Origin: Pseudomonas sp. R-28-1W-6
GTDB taxonomy: Bacteria > Pseudomonadota > Gammaproteobacteria > Pseudomonadales > Pseudomonadaceae
Length of the DNA stretch: 64,000 nt
Assembly (NCBI RefSeq): GCF_009799925.1
Contig: NZ_WELK01000003.1
Coordinates: 62,001 to 126,000 of the forward strand
Direction: 5' to 3'
Below are positions 31,987-43,176 of this stretch, piece by piece. Position 1 is the stretch's first letter. Every line of letters begins with the position of its first letter. Both the position numbers and the translations under genes were made by a program. The notes beneath the pieces are model-generated. The model was not told the DNA's origin. It worked only from the letters and a program-made list of their open reading frames with translations, and did no database searches.

Positions 31987-33558
31987 ATGCCCACTGCCCT
32001 TGTCCGAATACTCCTGTCACTGGCCCTGTTCTTGCCATTGACCGCCCAGGCTGGCGACGCCGCCGACTTCGTCGCGGCCAATCCCGCCCAGCAGGCCAAG
32101 CTGCTGGAAAGCTGGTCCGCCCAGCCCGATCCAGCCCGCCTGCCGCTACTCGACGCCCTGCACAATGGCCGCCTGGCCAGCGACAGCGGCAAAGCGCCCT
32201 TCATCGAAGAAGCCGGCCGCTTCGTCGCCGCCGAAGGCCAGGCCGAACCGGCCAGCCCGCTGAAGAAGCTGCGCCTGAACAACCGCCTGCGCGGCCTGCT
32301 GGCCACCGCCCAGGCCAGCCACCAGTTGCTCGCCAGCGCGCCAGCCGTGCGCCTGGCCGCCGCCCAGCAACTGCAGAAGAGCGCCAAGCCGGCGCAGCTG
32401 GAACTGCTCAATGCCCGCGTCGCCAGCGAGGAAGACGCCAGCGTGCGCGCCGCCCTGGCCCTGGCCCTGGCCAACCTGCAACTGGTCGACCCGGACCCGG
32501 CGATCCGCCTGAGCGCCGTGCGCCTGCTTGGTGAGACCGGCGAACCGCTGGCCCGCACCCGCCTGGAAGCGCTGCTCGGCGAAGGTGTGGAGAGTGACGC
32601 TGGCGTGCGCACCGCCGCCGAAACCAGCCTGGCCCAGGTCAAGCGCCGCCTGCTCGGTGGCGAGCTGCTCGGCCAGGCCTTCAGCGGCCTGAGCCTCGGC
32701 AGCATCCTGTTGCTGGCGGCCCTCGGCCTGGCCATCACCTTCGGCCTGCTCGGGGTGATCAACATGGCCCACGGCGAGATGCTGATGCTCGGCGCCTACA
32801 CCACCTACATGGTGCAGATCGCCTTCCAGAAGCTCGCCCCCGGCTACCTGGCCCTCTACCCGCTGGCTGCCCTGCCGATCGCCTTCTTCGTCACCGCCGC
32901 CATCGGCATGGCCCTGGAGCGCACGGTGATCCGCCACCTCTACGGCCGCCCGCTGGAAACCCTGCTGGCCACCTGGGGCATCAGCCTGATCCTGATCCAG
33001 CTGGTGCGGGTGATCTTCGGCGCGCAGAACGTCGAGGTGGCCAACCCCGAGTGGCTGTCCGGTGGCATCCAGGTGCTGCCCAACCTGGTACTGCCGTACA
33101 GCCGCATCGTCATCATCGGCTTCGCCCTGTTCGTCGTGCTGCTGACCTGGCTGCTGCTGAACAAGACCCGCCTGGGCCTCAACGTGCGTGCCGTGACGCA
33201 GAACCGCAACATGGCTGCCTGCTGCGGGGTGCCCACCGGGCGCGTGGACATGCTCGCCTTCGGCCTCGGCTCGGGCATCGCCGGCCTCGGCGGCGTGGCC
33301 CTCAGCCAGATCGGCAACGTCGGCCCGGACCTCGGCCAGAGCTACATCATCGACTCCTTCCTGGTGGTGGTGCTCGGCGGCGTCGGCCAGCTGGCCGGTA
33401 GCGTGCTGGCGGCCTTCGGCCTGGGGGTGGCGAACAAGATCCTCGAACCGCAGATCGGCGCCGTGCTGGGCAAGATTCTGATCCTCGCGCTGATCATCCT
33501 GTTTATTCAGAAACGCCCGCAGGGACTCTTCGCATTGAAAGGACGGGTGATCGACTAA
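31987..33558 (+). CDS. urtB: Urea ABC transporter permease UrtB
   Basis: The product is 523 aa. A signal-like N terminus (about 1-22) is followed by about 200 aa of Ala/Leu-rich helical repeats, expected in the periplasm, then a LivH-type permease with about eight TM helices. The extended N terminus is typical of UrtB rather than amino-acid LivH. AAGGA precedes the ATG. It pairs with UrtC to form the membrane channel. Confidence 0.94.
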   Translation: MPTALVRILLSLALFLPLTAQAGDAADFVAANPAQQAKLLESWSAQPDPARLPLLDALHNGRLASDSGKAPFIEEAGRFVAAEGQAEPASPLKKLRLNNRLRGLLATAQASHQLLASAPAVRLAAAQQLQKSAKPAQLELLNARVASEEDASVRAALALALANLQLVDPDPAIRLSAVRLLGETGEPLARTRLEALLGEGVESDAGVRTAAETSLAQVKRRLLGGELLGQAFSGLSLGSILLLAALGLAITFGLLGVINMAHGEMLMLGAYTTYMVQIAFQKLAPGYLALYPLAALPIAFFVTAAIGMALERTVIRHLYGRPLETLLATWGISLILIQLVRVIFGAQNVEVANPEWLSGGIQVLPNLVLPYSRIVIIGFALFVVLLTWLLLNKTRLGLNVRAVTQNRNMAACCGVPTGRVDMLAFGLGSGIAGLGGVALSQIGNVGPDLGQSYIIDSFLVVVLGGVGQLAGSVLAAFGLGVANKILEPQIGAVLGKILILALIILFIQKRPQGLFALKGRVID

Positions 33559-33630
33559 GCGGGACCTGCTCACGCCAATTGACGACCGCGCCGCTGCCTC
33601 CCTGGTGACGGCGCAGAGAAGGAACAGAAG

Positions 33631-33825
33631 ATGCTTCCAAACCAGAATGCTCCCACATGCCTCGCCACCAGCAAGGCAACGGCCCTGCGGGTTGCGACTG
33701 CCAACGCGCCATGCTGCGTTGCGAGTCTTGCCGAGGGAATTACCATCGCCTGCGACTCGCGCCTTGCCTGGCACGCCGGCAGCCTGCACCGCGGTGCGTC
33801 CCTTGACGCGAGCATGTCCCGATGA
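33631..33825 (+). CDS. Possible 64-aa leader ORF coupled to urtC
   Basis: This short frame has a good ribosome site (AAGGA, with about 7 bases before ATG) in the 263-base urtB-urtC gap. Its stop TGA overlaps the urtC ATG at 33822 (ATGA), the classic geometry for translational coupling, while urtC itself has no clear Shine-Dalgarno. The peptide is Ala-rich with five Cys and no recognised domain. It may be a chance frame whose value is only as a translated leader. Confidence 0.3.
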   Translation: MLPNQNAPTCLATSKATALRVATANAPCCVASLAEGITIACDSRLAWHAGSLHRGASLDASMSR

Positions 33826-34909
33826 CTATGCCCATTAACCAAACCCTGCTGGCCCGCGCCGGCAATGCACTCGGGCCGAAGACCTCGCTGGCCCTCGGCG
33901 GCCTGACCCTCGCCCTGCTGCTGGCCATGCCGTTGCTGCACCTGCTGCCGGCGGAGCATGCCCTGCATGTCTCGGCCTACAGCCTGACCCTGGTCGGCAA
34001 GATCCTCTGTTACTGCGTGGTCGCCCTGGCCCTGGACCTGGTCTGGGGCTATGCCGGCCTGCTCTCGCTCGGCCACGGCCTGTTCTTCGCCCTCGGCGGC
34101 TACGCCATGGGCATGTACCTGATGCGCGAAAGCGCCGGTGACGGCCTGCCCGCGTTCATGGTGTTCCTCTCCTGGAGCGAACTGCCGTGGTACTGGTACG
34201 GCACCTCCAGCTTCCTCTGGGCGCTGTGCCTGGTGGTTCTGGCGCCCGGCCTGCTGGCCCTGGTGTTCGGCTTCTTCGCCTTCCGCTCGCGGATCAAGGG
34301 CGTGTATTTCTCGATCATGACCCAGGCGCTGACCTTCGCCGGCATGCTGCTGTTCTTCCGCAACGAGACCGGTTTCGGCGGCAACAACGGCTTCACCAAC
34401 TTCCGCACGATGCTCGGCTTCGACATCACCGCGCCGAGCACCCGCGCCGTGCTGTTCCTGTGCAGCGTGGCGCTGCTGGTCGGCAGCCTGCTGCTGGGCT
34501 TTCGCCTGGCGCGCAGCAAGTTCGGCCGGGTACTCACCGCCCTGCGTGACGCGGAAAACCGCCTGATGTTCTGCGGCTACGACCCGCGCGGCTACAAGCT
34601 ATTCATCTGGGTGCTCTCCGCCGTGCTGTGCGGCCTGGCTGGCGCGCTGTACGTGCCACAGGTAGGCATCATCAACCCCAGCGAGATGTCGCCGACCAAC
34701 TCCATCGAGGCCGCCGTGTGGGTCGCCCTCGGCGGGCGCGGCACCCTGATCGGCCCGCTGCTCGGCGCCGGCCTGGTCAACGGCATGAAGAGCTGGTTCA
34801 CCGTGGCCTTCCCCGAGTACTGGCTGTTCGCCCTGGGCTTCCTGTTCATCGTCGTCACGCTGTTCCTGCCCAAAGGCGTGATCGGCTTGCTCCGTAAGAA
34901 GGGAGAGCA

Positions 34910-34913
<4 letters not shown>
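33822..34913 (+). CDS. urtC: Urea ABC transporter permease UrtC
   Basis: The product is 363 aa, a LivM-type permease with about ten TM helices. The block LDLVWGYAGLLSLGHGLFFALGG, shared by this family, lies near residue 75. ATGs at 33822 and 33828 are both possible. No strong ribosome site is seen, but an upstream short frame ends across the first ATG. The urtD start overlaps the urtC stop. Confidence 0.94.
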
Positions 34914-35773
<860 letters not shown>

Positions 35774-35780
35774 GGCATTC

Positions 35781-35853
35781 GTAGGGTGGATGACGCTTTT
35801 CTCATCCACCACAGGCATCGCACGGTGGATCGATACAACGTGATCCACCCTAC
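35781..35853. repeat. Twin-hairpin GTAGGGTGGA repeat between urtD and urtE
   Basis: GTAGGGTGGA starts and TCCACCCTAC ends a 73-base element made of two stems: GGTGGATGA/TCATCCACC and GGTGGATC/GATCCACC. A second copy with the same ends but different inner stem bases is at 47895-47965. It ends 12 bases before the urtE ATG. Confidence 0.85.
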
Positions 35854-35865
35854 AAGGACACAAGC

Positions 35866-36564
35866 ATGCTGCAAGTCCAACAACTTCATCAGTATTACGG
35901 CGGTAGCCACATCCTGCGCGGCCTGAGCTTCGAGGCCAAGGTCGGCGAAGTCACCTGCCTGCTCGGCCGCAACGGCGTGGGCAAGACCACCCTGCTGAAA
36001 TGCCTGATGGGCCTGATTCCAGCCAAGCAAGGCGCCGTGCAATGGGAAGGCCAGCCGATCACCGCCTTCAAGCCGCACCAGCGCGTACACGCCGGCATCG
36101 CCTATGTGCCGCAGGGCCGCGAGATCTTCCCGCGCCTGACCGTGGAGGAAAACCTGCTGATGGGCCTGTCACGTTTCCCCGGCAGCCAGGCCAAGGAAGT
36201 CCCGGCCTTCATCTACGAGCTGTTCCCGGTGCTGCTGCAGATGAAGCAGCGCCGCGGCGGCGACCTCTCCGGCGGCCAGCAGCAACAGCTGGCCATCGGT
36301 CGCGCGCTGGCCAGCCAGCCGCGCCTGCTGATCCTCGACGAGCCCACCGAAGGCATCCAGCCCTCGGTGATCAAGGAGATCGGCGCGGTGATCAAGAAGC
36401 TCGCCGAGCGCGGCGACATGGCCATCCTGCTGGTCGAGCAGTTCTACGACTTCGCCGCCGAACTGGCCGACCAGTACCTGGTGATGAGCCGTGGCGAGAT
36501 CGTCCAGCAGGGCCGTGGCGCGACCATGGAAGCCGATGGCGTGCGCGGACTGGTGGCGATCTGA
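35866..36564 (+). CDS. urtE: Urea ABC transporter ATP-binding protein UrtE
   Basis: The product is 232 aa, a LivF-type ATPase. Walker A is GRNGVGKTT, the signature is [15 protein letters not shown] and Walker B is [12 protein letters not shown]. It partners UrtD to power urea import. ureD begins 13 bases after its stop, so transporter and urease genes probably share read-through transcription. Confidence 0.95.
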   Translation: MLQVQQLHQYYGGSHILRGLSFEAKVGEVTCLLGRNGVGKTTLLKCLMGLIPAKQGAVQWEGQPITAFKPHQRVHAGIAYVPQGREIFPRLTVEENLLMGLSRFPGSQAKEVPAFIYELFPVLLQMKQRRGGDLSGGQQQQLAIGRALASQPRLLILDEPTEGIQPSVIKEIGAVIKKLAERGDMAILLVEQFYDFAAELADQYLVMSRGEIVQQGRGATMEADGVRGLVAI

Positions 36565-36577
36565 TAAAACACCGGCC

Positions 36578-37417
36578 ATGAACGCAGCGCTCCCCCCTAC
36601 CCTGTTCACCCCCAGCTGGCATGCCGAGCTGGAACTCGGCTATGCGCGCCAGGGCGATGCCACGCGGCCCGTGCAGCGCCGCCACCTCGGCCCGCTGCGG
36701 GTGCAGAAGCACCTGTACGCTGAAGGCCCCGAGGTGTGCCAGCACATCATCGTCCACCCACCGGGCGGGATTGCCGGTGGTGATCGCCTGCACATCGGCG
36801 CTAGCCTCGGCGAGAACGCCTGGGCCCAGCTGACCAGCCCCGGCGCCGCCAAGTGGTACCGCGCTGCCGGGCCGGCCTGCCAGCAGGTCGAACTCAAGGT
36901 CGGCGCCGGCGCCACCCTGGAATGGCTGCCGCAGGAAACCATCGTCTACGCCGGCGCCCAGGCCGAACTGAGCACCCGCATCGACCTCGAGGGCGATGCG
37001 CGGCTGTGTTACTGGGACATGGTTGCCCTCGGCCGCCCGGCGGCCGGCGAGCGCTTCGACGCCGGGCATTTCCAGGCCCAGCTGGATATCCGCCGTGACG
37101 GCCAGCTGCTCTGGCACGAACGCCAGCGCATCAGCGGCAACGACGGCCTGCTCGACTCGCCCATCGGCCTGGCCGGGCAGCCAGTGTTCGCCACCCTGCT
37201 GATCACCGGCGAGATCGACGCCGAGCTGCTGCAACGCTGCCGCGAACTGCCCTCGGCGGTGCGCGGCGACCTCAGCCAGCTGCCCGGCCTGCTGGTCGCT
37301 CGCTGCCTGGCCGGCGAGGCGCTGCATGCGCGCGCCTGGCTGATCGAACTCTGGCGCCTGTTGCGCCCCGCCTTGCTCGGGCGCGCCGCCGTGCCCCCAC
37401 GTATCTGGAGTACCTGA
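36578..37417 (+). CDS. ureD: Urease accessory protein UreD
   Basis: The product is 279 aa. Family blocks include the central [20 protein letters not shown] and [13 protein letters not shown]. UreD is the scaffold that binds apo-urease and recruits UreF and UreG for nickel insertion; those partners are not in this window. Its TGA overlaps the ureA ATG by one base. Confidence 0.95.
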   Translation: MNAALPPTLFTPSWHAELELGYARQGDATRPVQRRHLGPLRVQKHLYAEGPEVCQHIIVHPPGGIAGGDRLHIGASLGENAWAQLTSPGAAKWYRAAGPACQQVELKVGAGATLEWLPQETIVYAGAQAELSTRIDLEGDARLCYWDMVALGRPAAGERFDAGHFQAQLDIRRDGQLLWHERQRISGNDGLLDSPIGLAGQPVFATLLITGEIDAELLQRCRELPSAVRGDLSQLPGLLVARCLAGEALHARAWLIELWRLLRPALLGRAAVPPRIWST

Positions 37418-37719
37418 TGGACCTTTCGCCCCGCGAGAAAGACAAGCTGCTGATCTTCACCGCCGGCCTGGTGGCCGAACGCCGCTTGGCCCGTGGGGTC
37501 AAGCTCAACTACCCGGAAGCCATGGCCTACATCAGCGCCGCCCTGCTCGAAGGCGCCCGCGACGGCCAGACCGTGGCCGAGCTGATGCACTACGGCACCA
37601 CCCTGCTGACCCGTGAACAGGTGATGGAGGGCATCCCGGAGATGATTGCGGAAATCCAGGTCGAGGCCACCTTTCCGGATGGCACCAAGCTGGTCACCGT
37701 TCACCAACCCATTGCATAA
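37417..37719 (+). CDS. ureA: Urease gamma subunit
   Basis: The product is 100 aa, full length for the gamma subunit. [16 protein letters not shown], then [11 protein letters not shown] and the C-terminal [14 protein letters not shown] are characteristic. It assembles with UreB and UreC. A small inverted repeat and a GNAT gene separate it from ureB. Confidence 0.97.
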   Translation: MDLSPREKDKLLIFTAGLVAERRLARGVKLNYPEAMAYISAALLEGARDGQTVAELMHYGTTLLTREQVMEGIPEMIAEIQVEATFPDGTKLVTVHQPIA

Positions 37720-37725
37720 ATACCC

Positions 37726-37748
37726 TAGGGCGGGTGAAACCCGCGCTA
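37726..37748. repeat. Short inverted repeat between ureA and the GNAT gene
   Basis: TAGGGCGGGT and ACCCGCGCTA form a 9-of-10 hairpin around GAA. It resembles the other genus-typical intergenic palindromes in this window and lies 15 bases before the GNAT ATG. Confidence 0.65.
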
Positions 37749-37762
37749 CGCCAGGAATACAG

Positions 37763-38275
37763 ATGATCATTCGCGACGCGACCGAAGCCGACCTGCCCGC
37801 CCTGCGCGACATCTTCAATGACGCCGTGCTCAACACCACGGCGATCTGGATGGATAACGTGGTCGACCTGGCCAACCGCCAGGCCTGGTTCGCCGCCCGC
37901 ACCCAGCAGGGCTACCCGATCCTGGTGGCGCAGAACCCCGCCGGCGAAGTGGTCGGCTACGCCTCGTTCGGCGACTGGCGGCCCTTCGACGGCTTCTGCA
38001 ACACGGTCGAGCACTCGGTCTATGTACGCGCCGACCAGCGCGGCAATGGCCTCGGTCCGCTGCTGATGGCCGCGCTGATCGAGCGCGCCAAGGCCTGCGG
38101 CAAGCATGTGATGGTCGCCGCCATCGAGAGCGGCAACCAGGCCTCCATTGCCCTGCACCAGCGCCTCGGCTTCATCACCAGCGGGCAGATGCCGCAAGTG
38201 GGCCGCAAGTTCGGCCGCTGGCTGGACCTGACCTTCATGCAACTGATTCTGACCCCGGAGCGCAGCGCACCATGA
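37763..38275 (+). CDS. GNAT N-acetyltransferase, phosphinothricin/methionine-sulfoximine type
   Basis: The product is 170 aa. It starts [20 protein letters not shown], carries the acetyl-CoA loop with [10 protein letters not shown], and ends with a [11 protein letters not shown] block, as in PAT/MddA-type enzymes that acetylate methionine sulfoximine, methionine sulfone or phosphinothricin. The same insertion between ureA and ureB is recalled for P. aeruginosa (PA4866). Its stop overlaps the ureB ATG (ATGA), so it is a full member of the urease operon; it has no known role in urease maturation. Confidence 0.88.
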   Translation: MIIRDATEADLPALRDIFNDAVLNTTAIWMDNVVDLANRQAWFAARTQQGYPILVAQNPAGEVVGYASFGDWRPFDGFCNTVEHSVYVRADQRGNGLGPLLMAALIERAKACGKHVMVAAIESGNQASIALHQRLGFITSGQMPQVGRKFGRWLDLTFMQLILTPERSAP

Positions 38276-38577
38276 TTCCCGGCGAATACCAGATCCAACC
38301 CGGCGAGATCGAACTCAATGCCGGGCGCCGCACCCTGCGCGTTAGCGTGGCCAACAGCGGCGACCGGCCGATCCAGGTCGGCTCGCACTTCCACTTCTTC
38401 GAAACCAACGACGCCCTGACCTTTGACCGTGAACCCACGCGTGGTATGCGCCTGAATATCGCCGCCGGTACCGCCGTGCGTTTCGAGCCAGGACAGTCGC
38501 GTGAGGTCGAGCTGGTCGAGCTGGCGGGTGACCGCCGCGTCTACGGTTTTGCCGGCCGCATAATGGGAGCGCTGTGA
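38272..38577 (+). CDS. ureB: Urease beta subunit
   Basis: The product is 101 aa. [19 protein letters not shown], the [10 protein letters not shown] block and [21 protein letters not shown] are diagnostic. It overlaps the GNAT gene by four bases and its TGA shares a base with the ureC ATG. Confidence 0.97.
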   Translation: MIPGEYQIQPGEIELNAGRRTLRVSVANSGDRPIQVGSHFHFFETNDALTFDREPTRGMRLNIAAGTAVRFEPGQSREVELVELAGDRRVYGFAGRIMGAL

Positions 38578-40277
38578 TGAAGATTTCCCGCCAAGCCTAC
38601 GCCGACATGTTCGGCCCCACCGTCGGCGACAAGGTGCGCCTGGCCGACACCAACCTGTGGATCGAGGTGGAAAAGGATTTCACCACCTACGGCGATGAAG
38701 TGAAGTTCGGCGGCGGCAAGGTCATCCGCGACGGCATGGGCCAGAGCCAGCTGTGCGCCGCCGACGTGGTCGACACGGTGATCACCAACGCGCTGATCAT
38801 CGACCACTGGGGCATCGTCAAGGCCGACGTCGGCCTCAAGGGCGGGCGCATCGCCGCCATCGGCAAGGCCGGCAACCCGGATATCCAGCCGAACGTGACC
38901 ATCGCCGTGGGTGGCGCCACCGAAGTCATCGCCGGTGAAGGCATGATCCTCACTGCCGGCGGCGTCGACACCCATATCCACTTCATCTGCCCGCAACAGA
39001 TCGAAGAAGCCCTGATGAGCGGCACCACCACCATGATCGGTGGCGGCACCGGCCCGGCCACCGGCACCTACGCCACTACTGTGACCCCGGGGCCGTGGCA
39101 TATGGCGATGATGCTCAAGGCAGCCGACGCCTTCCCGATGAACATCGGCTTCACCGGCAAGGGCAACGTGTCGCTGCCCGAGCCACTGATTGAGCAGGTC
39201 AGGGCCGGCGCCATCGGTCTGAAGCTGCACGAGGACTGGGGCACCACCCCGGCGGCGATCGACAACTGCCTCTCCGTGGCCGACCAGTACGATGTGCAGG
39301 TGGCGATCCACACCGACACCCTGAACGAGTCCGGTTTCGTCGAGACGACGCTCGGCGCGTTCAAGGGCCGCACCATCCACACCTACCACACCGAGGGCGC
39401 CGGCGGCGGCCATGCTCCGGACATCATCAAGGCCTGTGGCTTCCCCAACGTGCTGCCGTCCTCGACCAACCCGACCCGGCCCTTTACCAAGAACACCATC
39501 GATGAACACCTGGACATGCTGATGGTCTGCCACCACCTCGACCCGAGCATCGCTGAGGACGTGGCCTTCGCCGAAAGCCGCATCCGCCGCGAAACCATCG
39601 CCGCCGAAGACATCCTGCATGACCTCGGTGCGTTCAGCATGATCAGCTCCGACAGCCAGGCCATGGGCCGGGTCGGCGAGGTGATCACCCGTACCTGGCA
39701 AACCGCCGACAAGATGAAGCAGCAACGCGGCCCGCTGCCCGAAGATGCACCGGGCAACGACAACTTCCGGGTCAAACGCTACATCGCCAAATACACCATC
39801 AACCCGGCCATCACCCACGGCATCAGCCACGAAGTGGGCTCCATCGAAGTGGGCAAGTTCGCCGACCTAGTGCTGTGGCGCCCGGCGTTCTTCGGCGTGA
39901 AGCCGACGCTGATCCTCAAGGGCGGGGCGATTGCCGCCAGCCTGATGGGCGACGCCAACGCCTCGATCCCGACGCCGCAGCCGGTGCACTACCGGCCGAT
40001 GTTCGGCAGCTACGCCGGCATGCTGCACGCCACCAGCCTGACCTTTATCAGCCAGGCCGCCTTCGAGGCCGGGGTACCGCAGCAACTCGGCCTGCAGAAG
40101 CAGATCGGCGTGGTCAAGGGCTGCCGCGCCTTGCAGAAGAGCGACCTGATCCACAACGACTACCTGCCGAGCATCGAGGTCGACCCGCAGAACTACCAAG
40201 TCAGGGCCGACGGTCAGCTGCTCTGGTGCGAACCGGCCGAGGTGCTGCCGCTGGCGCAGCGCTATTTTCTGTTCTGA
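38577..40277 (+). CDS. ureC: Urease alpha (catalytic) subunit
   Basis: The product is 566 aa and hydrolyses urea to ammonia and carbamate. The ATG at 38577 ([19 protein letters not shown]) has GGGAG 8 bases upstream; a GTG at 38574 is also in frame. Metal ligands are seen in [13 protein letters not shown]; the carbamylated Lys is in [12 protein letters not shown]; the active-site flap Cys-His is in [11 protein letters not shown]. All catalytic residues appear intact. It is the last gene of the cluster here; ureEFG must be elsewhere. Confidence 0.97.
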   Translation: MKISRQAYADMFGPTVGDKVRLADTNLWIEVEKDFTTYGDEVKFGGGKVIRDGMGQSQLCAADVVDTVITNALIIDHWGIVKADVGLKGGRIAAIGKAGNPDIQPNVTIAVGGATEVIAGEGMILTAGGVDTHIHFICPQQIEEALMSGTTTMIGGGTGPATGTYATTVTPGPWHMAMMLKAADAFPMNIGFTGKGNVSLPEPLIEQVRAGAIGLKLHEDWGTTPAAIDNCLSVADQYDVQVAIHTDTLNESGFVETTLGAFKGRTIHTYHTEGAGGGHAPDIIKACGFPNVLPSSTNPTRPFTKNTIDEHLDMLMVCHHLDPSIAEDVAFAESRIRRETIAAEDILHDLGAFSMISSDSQAMGRVGEVITRTWQTADKMKQQRGPLPEDAPGNDNFRVKRYIAKYTINPAITHGISHEVGSIEVGKFADLVLWRPAFFGVKPTLILKGGAIAASLMGDANASIPTPQPVHYRPMFGSYAGMLHATSLTFISQAAFEAGVPQQLGLQKQIGVVKGCRALQKSDLIHNDYLPSIEVDPQNYQVRADGQLLWCEPAEVLPLAQRYFLF

Positions 40278-40324
40278 GCGGCCCGCACTGAGGCGGCGTC
40301 GGTCTCGGACTGCGCCGCGCTCGC

Positions 40325-41185
40325 CTAGCGGGCGCGCTGGCTCCACGCCAGGGCTGCGCCGCTGAGGATGATCACCGTCATGCCGAGGATCGACCAGGCA
40401 TCCGGGGCGTGGTCGAAGAACACCAGCCCGAGCAGCGTGGCGGTGACGATCTGGCCGTAGGTGAAGGGCGCCAGGCTGGCGGCACTGGCGAAGCGGTAGG
40501 CGTGGGTCAGCAGCATGTGCCCGGACATCGCGGTGGCCCCCAGCAGCGCCATCAGCAGCGCATCCACCAGGCTCGGTGTCTGCCATGCCCAGGGCAGCAG
40601 CACGCTCATGCTCAGGGTGCCGACCAGGGCAGAGAGAAAATTGCTGGTGGCCGGATGGTCGGTCGCGCTCAGCCGCCGGGTCAGCAGCTGGTAAATACCG
40701 AAACAGAATGCCGCGCCCAGCGGCAGCAGGATCGCCGGAGTGAACAGCGCGCCACCGGGACGCACGATCAGCAGCACGCCGAGCAGGCCACAACCCACCG
40801 ACAACCACAGGCTGCGACTGATGTGCTCCTTGAGTACGGTGGCCGACAGCACGATGACCACCAGCGGCGCGAGGAAGATCACCGCCGTGGCTTCGCCCAG
40901 GGGGATAAAGCGCAGGGCGCTGTAGAACAGCAAGGTGATCGCCACCAGGCTCAGGCCGCGCACCAGCTGCAGCCAGGGGCGCTGGGTGCGCAGCAGACCC
41001 CAGCCCATGCGCGGCGCAAACAGCGCCAGCATCAGCACGCTCTGCGACAGGTAGCGCAGCCAGACCACCAGCAGCACCGGATAGACCGCCGTCAGGGTTT
41101 TGGACAGCGCGTCCTGGCTGGACAGCAGCAGGCCGGAACAGAGGATCAGCAGTATCCCCAACCCCGGACGAGAGGTGTTATGCAC
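40325..41185 (-). CDS. DMT-family (EamA) permease
   Basis: The product is about 286 aa with ten hydrophobic helices and two EamA repeats. The GTG at 41185 is preferred; a TTG three codons upstream (41194) is also open, and neither has a clear ribosome site. Such permeases export or import small metabolites, and the substrate cannot be told. It is convergent with the urease operon, 47 bases from ureC. Confidence 0.84.
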   Translation of the reverse strand: MHNTSRPGLGILLILCSGLLLSSQDALSKTLTAVYPVLLVVWLRYLSQSVLMLALFAPRMGWGLLRTQRPWLQLVRGLSLVAITLLFYSALRFIPLGEATAVIFLAPLVVIVLSATVLKEHISRSLWLSVGCGLLGVLLIVRPGGALFTPAILLPLGAAFCFGIYQLLTRRLSATDHPATSNFLSALVGTLSMSVLLPWAWQTPSLVDALLMALLGATAMSGHMLLTHAYRFASAASLAPFTYGQIVTATLLGLVFFDHAPDAWSILGMTVIILSGAALAWSQRAR

Positions 41186-41339
41186 AGAAAGCAACCCAAC
41201 ACATAATTAGCAGGCTATCTATGTTACTGAACGGCCGCCCAGCCTGACCAGCGGGTCGCGGGTTTTATTGACCGGCGGCAATGCACCCGCGCAGCTGGGG
41301 ACTAGAGTCAAGAATCTTCCCACCGCGCGAGATACCAGC

Positions 41340-41807
41340 ATGCCTATCCCCTCGCCTCTCTCGGCCAGCACCGCCCTCCTGCTGCTGTTCAGCCTAGGCC
41401 CGGTGCACGCCGAAACCCTGGTGCCGTTGAACGGCCAGTCGCAGCAACAGATCCAGAATGATATCGCCGCCTGCCAGAGCCAGAGCGCCGGCAGCTCCAG
41501 CACCAGCAGCAGCGGCGGCGGCGAACGCTTGCGCGGCGCGGCCAAGGGCGCCGTGGCGGGTGCGGCAGCGGCCGAGGTGCGCGGGCAACGCTACGACGGC
41601 GCCTATGACAAAGTGGATGACGATATCAAGCAGGAATACCGCCAGGAGCAGGCTCGCGATACCGCCAAGGTCGGCGTGGCGGTCGGTGGCGTGCAGAAAC
41701 GCCAGAGCCGCCGCGATGATCGGCGCACGGCCGAACAGGCGAGCAGCGCTTCAAGCTCGGCCTACTCCAGCTGCATGCAGAGCCGCGGCTACTCGATCAC
41801 GCCCTGA
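41340..41807 (+). CDS. Secreted glycine-zipper (YMGG-like) protein
   Basis: The product is 155 aa with a signal peptide (about 1-24, ending VHA). A Ser/Gly-rich segment leads to an Ala/Gly zipper (GAAKGAVAGAAAAEVRG, about 65-81), then a charged segment, a second small GVAVGGV zipper and an Arg-rich tail. Gly-zipper proteins associate with membranes or oligomerise; the function is unknown. Its stop abuts the stop of the convergent zinc-finger gene. Confidence 0.75.
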   Translation: MPIPSPLSASTALLLLFSLGPVHAETLVPLNGQSQQQIQNDIAACQSQSAGSSSTSSSGGGERLRGAAKGAVAGAAAAEVRGQRYDGAYDKVDDDIKQEYRQEQARDTAKVGVAVGGVQKRQSRRDDRRTAEQASSASSSAYSSCMQSRGYSITP

Positions 41808-42074
41808 TCAGCGCAGCTGGCTGTCCTTGCTGCCGCGCCGGTTGTAACCGGCAAACTGCGCCTGCTCCTTGTCGTGCTCGCCCTGGCACGCCACGCACAG
41901 GCGCACCCCGGGTACGGCCTGGCGCCGGGCCTCGGGGATGACGGCAGCGCATTCCTCGCAATGACTCAGGCTCGTGCCGCGCGGCAGCTGACTGCGGGCA
42001 CGCTGGATGGCATCCTCGATGCTGCTGTCGATCTGTTCCTGCACCGCGCCATCGCTGCTCCAGCCTCCGGCCAT
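41808..42074 (-). CDS. DksA/TraR-type C4 zinc-finger protein
   Basis: The product is 88 aa. The zinc finger is formed by HCEEC and LCVAC. The N terminus is a short helix without the long coiled-coil of DksA, so it resembles the small TraR/YbiI class that may act in the RNA polymerase secondary channel. The acidic coiled-coil tip used by DksA is not obvious. It sits alone, convergent with the Gly-zipper gene with no spacer. Confidence 0.82.
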   Translation of the reverse strand: MAGGWSSDGAVQEQIDSSIEDAIQRARSQLPRGTSLSHCEECAAVIPEARRQAVPGVRLCVACQGEHDKEQAQFAGYNRRGSKDSQLR

Positions 42075-42148
42075 GACAACCTCCCGCCTCGCTGCCGCCC
42101 TGCCCCCAGTTATGCGCAGGTGCGCGGCGATTTACCAGTGCAGTTCGT

Positions 42149-43012
42149 CTACTCCTGTACGTCCATGTACTCGCGCGCCCAGACGATATAGTCCTCGGGC
42201 TGGGTGTACTTGTGGGTCAGCTCGGTGGCGCTGTGCGCGCTGGCGGCGATGCCGCGCTGCTCGCGCAGGCAGTCGTAGGTGGCCTTGATCGCGGCGAAAT
42301 AGGCGGCATGCCCGTCGACCACGATGCGCACACCGAGGCTGGCCAGGCGCGTGTCGTCGCGCAGCGAGGGGTTGCCGTAGCTGACCAGCATCAGCGGCAC
42401 GCTGAGGTTCTGCGCGATCAGCTCCAGATGGGCGAAGTCGCGCACCCCGACCATGCAGATGGCATCGGCGCCGGCGGCCTGGTAGGCCAGGGTGCGGCGG
42501 ATCACCTCGTCGACATCCAGCACGCCGGCGTGGGTGCGGGCGATGATCGCCAGATCCGGATCGACCCGCGCCTCCAGCGCCGCACGAATCTTGCCGACGC
42601 CCTCGTCGATGCCGATCAGGTCGGTGGACTTGCACCCGAACTGGGCCGGCAGCAGGGTGTCTTCCAGGGTCAGCGCGGCGATGCCGGCGCGCTCCAGCTC
42701 GACCACCGTGCGCATCACGTTGAGCGCGTTGCCGTAACCGTGGTCGGCATCGGCGATCACCGGCAGCCGGGCGACCCGGCCGATGCGGGTGGCCTGCTCG
42801 ACGAATTCACTGAGGCTGATCAAGGCAAAGTCCGGCGCCGCCAGCACTTGTAGTGAAGCTACAGAACCGCCCAGGATACCCACCTCGAAACCGAGGTCGG
42901 CGGCAATCCGCGCGGACATGGGGTCGAACACGGATGCCGTGTGATAGCAGGCGTTAGCCGCAAGAAGCGCGCGAAACTGCGCGCGTAGATCGTGATGCGA
43001 AGCTCTTTGCAT
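42149..43012 (-). CDS. Oxaloacetate decarboxylase, PEP-mutase/isocitrate-lyase superfamily
   Basis: The product is 287 aa from the ATG at 43012 ([17 protein letters not shown]). It closely resembles P. aeruginosa PA4872, a structurally known oxaloacetate decarboxylase. The Mg-binding ADADHGYGN, the [10 protein letters not shown] loop and the [10 protein letters not shown] segment carrying the characteristic active-site His are present. It is cytosolic and probably removes CO2 from oxaloacetate to give pyruvate. Confidence 0.92.
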   Translation of the reverse strand: MQRASHHDLRAQFRALLAANACYHTASVFDPMSARIAADLGFEVGILGGSVASLQVLAAPDFALISLSEFVEQATRIGRVARLPVIADADHGYGNALNVMRTVVELERAGIAALTLEDTLLPAQFGCKSTDLIGIDEGVGKIRAALEARVDPDLAIIARTHAGVLDVDEVIRRTLAYQAAGADAICMVGVRDFAHLELIAQNLSVPLMLVSYGNPSLRDDTRLASLGVRIVVDGHAAYFAAIKATYDCLREQRGIAASAHSATELTHKYTQPEDYIVWAREYMDVQE

Positions 43013-43176
43013 GGTCTGCACTACAGGTCGTTGTCTGCTCTGGAGGATCAATTATGTAGCAAAACTACAAAACCATCCATGGCGTAGGGCGCCATATAGA
43101 CCCATCAACCTTGCGCCCAGCTTTCAGCGGCGAAGCATGCCCCGCCCCGGCGCCCATTCGCACAGGGGTAGCCGCC

